A stretch of DNA of 64,000 nt from Reticulitermes speratus (Eukaryota > Arthropoda > Insecta > Blattodea > Rhinotermitidae), in the NCBI GenBank assembly GCA_021186555.1, contig JAJKFL010000004.1, forward strand, positions 7,740,001 through 7,804,000, given 5' to 3'. Position numbers and translations under genes: made by a program. Of this stretch, positions 61,701-64,000 are shown in pieces. The notes under the pieces are model-generated. The model was not told where the DNA came from and searched no databases. It was given only the letters and a program-made list of their open reading frames with translations. Position 1 is the stretch's first letter. Each line of letters starts with the position of its first letter.

Positions 61701-64000
61701 CACAGGTTTTCAAGCCGTCCATGCCCTTCTACTGCTATGTAAGTTTCAGTGAGTAAACTGAATAGAAACACATTGGATTGATGTATATTTACAAAGTATT
61801 CTAGGCAGAAGGTTTATGTATTGCGTTTTTCTTGAAGTTCATAAAATAGAGGCGTAATGGAATGGTTCTGTCCCTCTCTGGTTTGTCGACATATTTCATT
61901 ATCAGAATTACTAAAGTGAGTTCTTCATTGTTGTGAGACAAACACAAAGCATTATGACACAGAAGTAATTGTATTCCATATCACTCCAATATGAGACTTA
62001 CTGCAGTAAACTAAAATTTCACCCATTTAAAGAAATGGTTTATTACACAAAATGATATGTAACAAAATTTAGATCTGTTGAATATCGAAAATGTGTACGT
62101 GAAACATTATTTGATGTAATGTGTATGTAACAAAATATGAGGAAAAAAAAAAAACTTGTATCAGATTGCAGTGTTATGTTTATTGTATTTGTCTGCAATA
62201 AATGAGGAAGTATAGTATGGTATGCACAGTTGCAAAGAATTTATGTGGAAAGTACTCCACTCCTGTTGAGAACTATAAGGAGCTGTACAGAATGGATAAA
62301 ATTCAAAGTGGATTCATCAGAGCATATTTACAAACTGTGTTTGAAAACTAATGAGACTACTCACATTATCTTGTGTCTGAGGCATCTTGAGGCTTTTTGT
62401 GTAGTGTCCTTTTTGAAGTAACTTGCTTCACAAGCTATACTTTTTTTTACAGTGCTCCACCCTCTTCTCAAACATATGCTATATACCATTTTCTTACATC
62501 ATGTGCAGGGTTGTAGCACTGGCTTGGATTAGCTCTCTGTCTGAGTCACATTTCTACCATCATAGCTCATTAAAAATACCCTTAAATCACAGGTGGTGAG
62601 GTCTGGACTGTATGGTAGACGATGTAATTGTGTTCCACTAATGTCTGCTAATGCTCACTCTGCCAGTTTTGCATTGTGTGTGGCCGTGCATTGTTTAGAA
62701 ATCAACGCAACTGTTTCACGAGGTACTCGGGGTCTTTTGATCGAAACTGCATTTCAAAAAGCAGTTGTGGTGTTACTACATAGTACTGTCCATTCACAGA
62801 GTTTCTCTGAGGTGCCCTGTGTTGAAGAATAATGCCTTTTGAGTCAAAAAAACAGTATCAGCTTCACTTTTCCATATGAAGGTGCTGTGCAGAGTGTCTT
62901 TGGTGGTCATATTGTTTGAGCCAAGACTCATCACAAGTGATTATGGGTGGCATTATATTAGGGGGTTTCTGACAAACGTTACATTTTGCTGGCCGACTTC
63001 GATGCATGTTTGTTTCTAGATGTCATGTAGATCACTTAGAACCCATCTTGTGCACAGTTGTGTCATGCCTGATTGCACTGATACTGTGTGCTGAACACAG
63101 TATCAGTGTCGTGTTTAACCTGGCAGACAGCTTCCTTAATGCCAGTCTTTTGTCTTTCTTTAGCAGTTCTTTAGCTTCTTGATATTGACATCTGTGATGG
63201 CAGTGTTTGGTCTTACACTTTGAACGTCAGCAACCACCTCTTTTTTTCCCCGTCTTTGAAATGCCTCTACCATATGAAAACTATAGGTCTTCTGCTCATT
63301 ACTTTTGGTTTGTAGGGCCTCTGTACATTGCTAATATGTCTTTACCACTTTTTGCAAGCTTCATCCAAGCTTCTGTTGCACGTATCTGACTTAAAAAATG
63401 TGAAATGCCATTCTCTTCCATCATTGAAGGATGGGCCATGTTCTTATATAATCTGACCCTTAATGGTTGAGCAGTGGACCTTGTAGTTTGTGTCTCATCA
63501 CATTTCAGGTTGCAGTGTGATACATGCATTTTCTCAATCTAGACTGTTGCAGAGATGCAGCATTGCCAGTCTCATTACTTTTCAAATGCCCCTCTTAAGT
63601 GTGAATTTATTAAAATAGGAAATTTGAAGTGTTGTCCAGTTTGGAAGAATGCACAGTGATAGGATTTTAAAATTATAATTAAATATAGTCTGATTTTAAA
63701 AATATAATTAAATATAGTCTGAAAGGGAGTCATTTTTTAAGGCCCTGAATGAGGAGGTGTGGAGTCAGAGCTAACTTGTAGCCTTACAATGAAGAGATGA
63801 GGTGTTCATTAATTAGATTTTTACACCCAGCTTGCAGTGTCATTCCACGATGGGTCAGCCCTTCCCAGTGAACGCTTATTACGAAGTAGGATGGAGATAA
63901 GATCAGAAGTTACTACTCGGTCTGGTGGCCGTAGGAGCCTTGATTATCAGGAACTTAAAATGTCTACTGAGAAATTAGGTGTTTGGGAGATGAAGGTGGA
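46600..64000 (+). CDS. Alpha-2-macroglobulin / thioester-protein family gene (CD109/Mcr-like), 5' part, 9 exons
   Basis: Spliced coding exons: 46600-46763, 48738-48918, 50356-50524, 51839-51951, 53237-53377, 53878-54063, 57115-57189, 61514-61738, 63831-64000 (continues). All introns have GT/AG ends and phases agree, giving 474 codons so far. The product starts with a signal peptide and has MG1, MG2 ('IFIQTDKPVYMQGETVRFR'), MG3 ('VNVTMPAFFF') and the start of MG4 ('FKPSMPFYCY'). Family members are secreted or surface proteins; vertebrate relatives trap proteases or bind TGF-beta, while insect TEPs opsonise microbes and Drosophila Mcr acts in septate junctions and immunity. 'FGEWTIQIIAQ' and 'VEEYYQTRFEVNVTMPAFF' look most like the insect proteins annotated CD109 or Mcr (recollection, not a search). 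Full proteins are about 1,400-1,800 residues, so two thirds or more is missing and thioester status cannot be judged. Confidence 0.9.
46764..48737 (+). other. Intron 1
   Basis: About 2.0 kb, CpG-poor. Contains a poly-A run near 47429-47449, a weak reverse ribozyme-like block near 47245-47285 and a C-run at 48451-48462. No further exon is supported. Confidence 0.7.
48738..48918 (+). CDS. Exon 2: MG1 domain
   Basis: Acceptor 'ttaaacag', donor GTAAGT. Encodes residues 56-115 after the split Ala: TYFVVASRMVRPGIVYRVSV, then VLQAPLPLTVRVAIQRNG and ending ILETIILR. 'Y.V.A..MVRPG..Y.V.V' is the typical first beta strand pair of MG1. The 3' end 'atcttgagg' is also the first unit of a tandem repeat running into intron 2. 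Confidence 0.92.
48911..49401 (+). repeat. 40-bp minisatellite seeded at the exon 2 donor
   Basis: About 13 units of roughly 40 bp. Each starts 'c-ttgagggtaa-tgt' and continues 'catgatgtaggtgtgtttga'. Unit 1 is the real exon end plus donor (TTGAGG then GTAAGT). Later units keep the junction as TTGAGG followed by GTAATT, GTAGTT, GTAAAT, and in one case GTAAGT again (near 49250). One unit is shortened to 24 bp; units 2 and 11 lose the donor (gtgtcatg). Confidence 0.9.
49402..49747 (+). other. Intron 2, middle part
   Basis: CpG-poor, no recognisable feature except a C-run at 49577-49583. A minus-strand frame at 49336-49617 is not supported as a gene. Confidence 0.5.
49748..50004 (+). repeat. 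Intronic SINE S-A, CpG-decayed
   Basis: Full-length S-A in intron 2. Box B reads 'gggttcaaatcccc' and the 'gcgacg' block reads 'gcattg': CpGs in the consensus are TpG or CpA. It ends 'ggggctgttgtgccatgg'. Confidence 0.9.
50356..50524 (+). CDS. Exon 3: end of MG1, start of MG2
   Basis: Acceptor 'atatttacag', donor GTATGC after 'gagacag'. Begins IPTTSVTGSYKLRVEGS (last MG1 strands) and ends MTIFIQTDKPVYMQGET, the hallmark MG2 opening. A glycosylation site NET is at 'FVNETYL'. Ends in phase 1. Confidence 0.95.
50525..51838 (+). other. Intron 3
   Basis: 1.3 kb, CpG-poor. A block at 51508-51561 ('gagactgaagaaatagttga') is shared with intron 6 near 56666-56705. No exon. Confidence 0.6.
51839..51951 (+). 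CDS. Exon 4: MG2 domain
   Basis: Acceptor 'ctttttgtag', donor GTGAGC. The first two bases complete Val, giving VRFRTIPINTELRAFDNAVD then VYMLDPKRHIMRRWLSRQ. 'V.V.DP....I..W' is the usual MG2 strand. Confidence 0.95.
51952..53236 (+). other. Intron 4
   Basis: 1.3 kb with an (AATA)n tract at about 52537-52640 followed by an S-B SINE (52648). No other exon. Confidence 0.7.
52648..52936 (+). repeat. Intronic SINE S-B, CpG-decayed
   Basis: Near complete S-B. Box B reads 'gggtttgaattctgg' and 'ggctggggcatg' replaces 'ggccggggcgtg': CpG-to-TpG/CpA decay. It ends 'ggactttacctttac' and sits directly after the AATA microsatellite. Confidence 0.9.
53237..53377 (+). CDS. Exon 5: MG2 C-terminal part
   Basis: Acceptor 'gacttttgcag', donor GTAATG. 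Encodes SNFGTVSLSYHLSDQPVFGE, WTIQIIAQEQIEEATFLVEE, YYQTRFE. 'L.D.P..G.W.I.....' is conserved across the family and 'VEEY..PRFEV' closes MG2. Phase 0 on both sides. Confidence 0.95.
53378..53877 (+). other. Intron 5
   Basis: 500 bp, pyrimidine-rich, no repeat recognised. Confidence 0.7.
53878..54063 (+). CDS. Exon 6: MG3 domain, first half
   Basis: Acceptor 'taatttgcag', donor GTAAGT. Encodes VNVTMPAFFFKSDRYLYGTV then MANYTSGAPVRGNLTLKATF and ends VVEKYFNF. 'V.GTV.A.YT.G.PV.G...' is the MG3 signature. Glycosylation sites: NVT, NYT, NLT. The 3' part begins an MG3 loop longer than in typical TEPs (impression, not measured). Confidence 0.95.
54616..55534 (+). mobile_element. pogo-like DNA transposon, internally deleted, recent
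   Basis: Ends CCGTATATTCTCGAATCTAA and TTAGATTCGAGAATATACGG are perfect inverted repeats (27 bp including the following tccgcac) with TA at 54614-54615 and 55535-55536. Subterminal 'cgaatctaatccgcac' copies repeat the end sequence. It encodes only the N-terminus of a transposase (54934-55242). CpGs are abundant inside, unlike the surrounding intron, so it inserted recently. Confidence 0.9.
54934..55242 (+). pseudogene. pogo-like transposase, N-terminal DNA-binding part
   Basis: About 100 codons starting MEEGHLKSKRLSYTAKFKRE, then 'ENGNRKAAAIFGVDESNVRL' with 'WRKHKAAISG', a psq/CENP-B-type helix-turn-helix, followed by 'GRFPEIDDAVFTFFQERR', the start of a second (Tc5-type) HTH. The frame ends at 55242 shortly after 'FVSYDLL'. 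The DDE catalytic domain is absent, but an acidic 'SDDGESDE' tail with stop (around 55278-55304) looks like the original C-terminus, so the middle was deleted. A truncated DNA-binding protein could act as a repressor of full copies (inference). Confidence 0.85.
55616..55665 (+). repeat. Decayed hammerhead-like unit
   Basis: 'ttgaccctgaagatgacggc' to 'gaaatgttagtaactg' matches the 43880 unit, but stem II no longer pairs and ACGTC has become ATGTT, consistent with CpG decay. 'tgtaacatcccagaagatct' follows, as in related foldbacks. Confidence 0.55.
57115..57189 (+). CDS. Exon 7: MG3 loop
   Basis: Acceptor 'ttctctttcag', donor GTAAGT. Short 25-codon exon: DEKYPFWFPSFQSDRQWDPI then PHLKY. Rich in aromatic and charged residues; probably a surface loop of MG3. 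Phase 0 on both sides, so skipping it would keep the frame. Confidence 0.9.
57890..58345 (-). mobile_element. Possible Tigger-like transposon remnant
   Basis: A minus-strand frame (58025-58234) reads MKHADLRDMFKKAYKSV, a Ser/Pro-rich linker, then an acidic 'EEDPDDPDAADVGDIQMEY' end, like the C-terminal tail of pogo/Tigger transposases (from memory). Flanking 'gccagattatcagac' and 'ggattatcaga' blocks resemble 'ggattatc' type Tigger ends. No catalytic domain. A real host exon on the minus strand cannot be fully excluded. Confidence 0.4.
59825..59875 (-). ncRNA. Hammerhead-ribozyme-like motif, left arm
   Basis: Minus strand: GATCCC, CTGATGA, extra T, stem II starting GGCA and ending TGCC, GAA, ATGCATAT, T, GGGG-TA-ATC. 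One C fewer than the right arm in stem I. Confidence 0.6.
60171..60223 (+). ncRNA. Hammerhead-ribozyme-like motif, right arm, best stem I
   Basis: Plus strand: GATCCCC, CTGATGA, extra T, stem II GGCA/TGCC, GAA, ATGCGTAT, T, GGGG-TA-ATC. Stem I has four G-C pairs, a 2-nt bulge (TA) and three more pairs (GAT/ATC). The bulged stem I recalls the internal loops that speed natural type I hammerheads. Confidence 0.62.
60619..60690 (+). repeat. Decayed hammerhead-like unit
   Basis: 'gcttgaccctgcagatgaag' to 'tttgaaacatctgtagct' and 'atgacatcctagaagacttg' parallel the 43880 unit and its flank. The core CTGCAGA is broken at base 6. Confidence 0.5.
61514..61738 (+). CDS. Exon 8: end of MG3, start of MG4
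   Basis: Acceptor 'ctggttgcag', donor GTAAGT. 75 codons: FYGVYHFRYPIAELEQFVPT, LEGMEVTVTATVGDWFLDEV, IEGYSSAQIFNSSIKVAFLG and ending QVFKPSMPFYCY. 'FKPGMPF..Y' opens MG4 in the family. 'NSS' is a possible glycosylation site. Confidence 0.95.
62570..63075 (-). pseudogene. Fossil mariner transposase, antisense to the gene
   Basis: Fragments in shifting frames on the minus strand follow mariner order: 'CTRWVLSDLHDI' (about 63030), 'IITCDESWLKQYD' (about 62910-62945, the first catalytic D), 'LNNARPHTM' (about 62672-62697, where the second catalytic D of the usual DNARPH is N), and 'LPYSPDLTTCDL' (about 62582-62620, third catalytic region). Frameshifts and stops separate them. It cannot encode an active enzyme. 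Terminal repeats were not located. Confidence 0.75.
63076..63108. repeat. 14-bp hairpin with 5-nt loop
   Basis: CACTGATACTGTGT, loop GCTGA, ACACAGTATCAGTG; perfect pairing. It lies at the 5' edge (minus-strand sense) of the mariner fossil and may be a small duplication-inversion. Confidence 0.85.
63831..64000 (+). CDS. Exon 9 (partial): MG4 domain
   Basis: Acceptor 'ttttacacccag'. Frame: LAVSFHDGSALPSERLLRSR, MEIRSEVTTRSGGRRSLDYQ, ELKMSTEKLGVWEMKV. 'V.VS..DGS..' is the usual MG4 strand after the exon 8 end. A competing acceptor 'cttgcag' six bases downstream (exon from 63837, also in frame) would drop two residues. Open to the window edge. Confidence 0.9.

Larger units (their letters stand above)
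61739..63830 (+). other. Intron 8
   Basis: 2.1 kb containing an antisense mariner transposase fossil (62570-63075). A direct repeat 'aaattataattaaatatagt' is at 63670-63720. No further exon. Confidence 0.65.

Noticed and set aside
63837..64000. Exon 9 starting at the second acceptor (63837)
   Set aside because: The acceptor ending at 63830 has a better pyrimidine tract, and both are in frame; the upstream site gives 'LAVSFHDGS', which fits the MG4 strand. The alternative cannot be excluded.

Overview
This is an animal nuclear genome window, most likely from a hemimetabolous insect (Blattodea, cockroach or termite, is my best guess; this is inference). The coding sequence is in short exons with GT/AG introns. 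Between them lie dozens of tRNA-headed SINEs, LINE 3' ends, DNA-transposon MITEs, foldback elements and satellites. There are no operons or ribosome binding sites, and none of the long open frames outside transposons looks like a gene.

Layout. Bases 1-46,595 are gene-free and repeat-dominated. They hold five SINE families (labelled here S-A to S-E), 3' ends of two LINE types, hAT-, pogo/Tigger- and mariner-type MITEs, a 20-bp satellite (2021-2331), a 32-bp satellite with higher-order structure (21,173-22,745) and a purine-rich 27-bp minisatellite (26.0-26.7 kb). Bases 46,596-64,000 hold the 5' part of one plus-strand gene. Nine exons join in consistent phase and encode a signal peptide followed by the first macroglobulin (MG1 to MG4) domains of an alpha-2-macroglobulin / thioester-protein family member. 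It resembles the insect proteins named CD109 antigen or Mcr. The gene runs off the right edge before the bait, thioester and receptor-binding regions.

The least expected signal is a set of about ten hammerhead-ribozyme-like motifs. Each has a CUGANGA box, a stem II whose sequence changes in a compensated way between copies, a GAA box, a self-complementary stem III and a compensated stem I. They sit inside short foldback elements. Three of these (6730, 20660, 59729) have exact 12-13 bp target duplications, and several carry the motif on both arms in opposite orientation. Penelope-like retroelements are the known carriers of such ribozymes. All copies here have one extra U between CUGANGA and stem II.

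A second point is that the splice donor of exon 2 is the first unit of a 40-bp tandem array, so intron 2 begins with a ladder of decoy donors. A third is that CpG is common left of about 45.5 kb and scarce in the gene, and old intronic SINEs have lost their CpGs. This suggests gene-body methylation. One pogo-like insertion in intron 6 (54,616-55,534) still has its CpGs and is probably recent.
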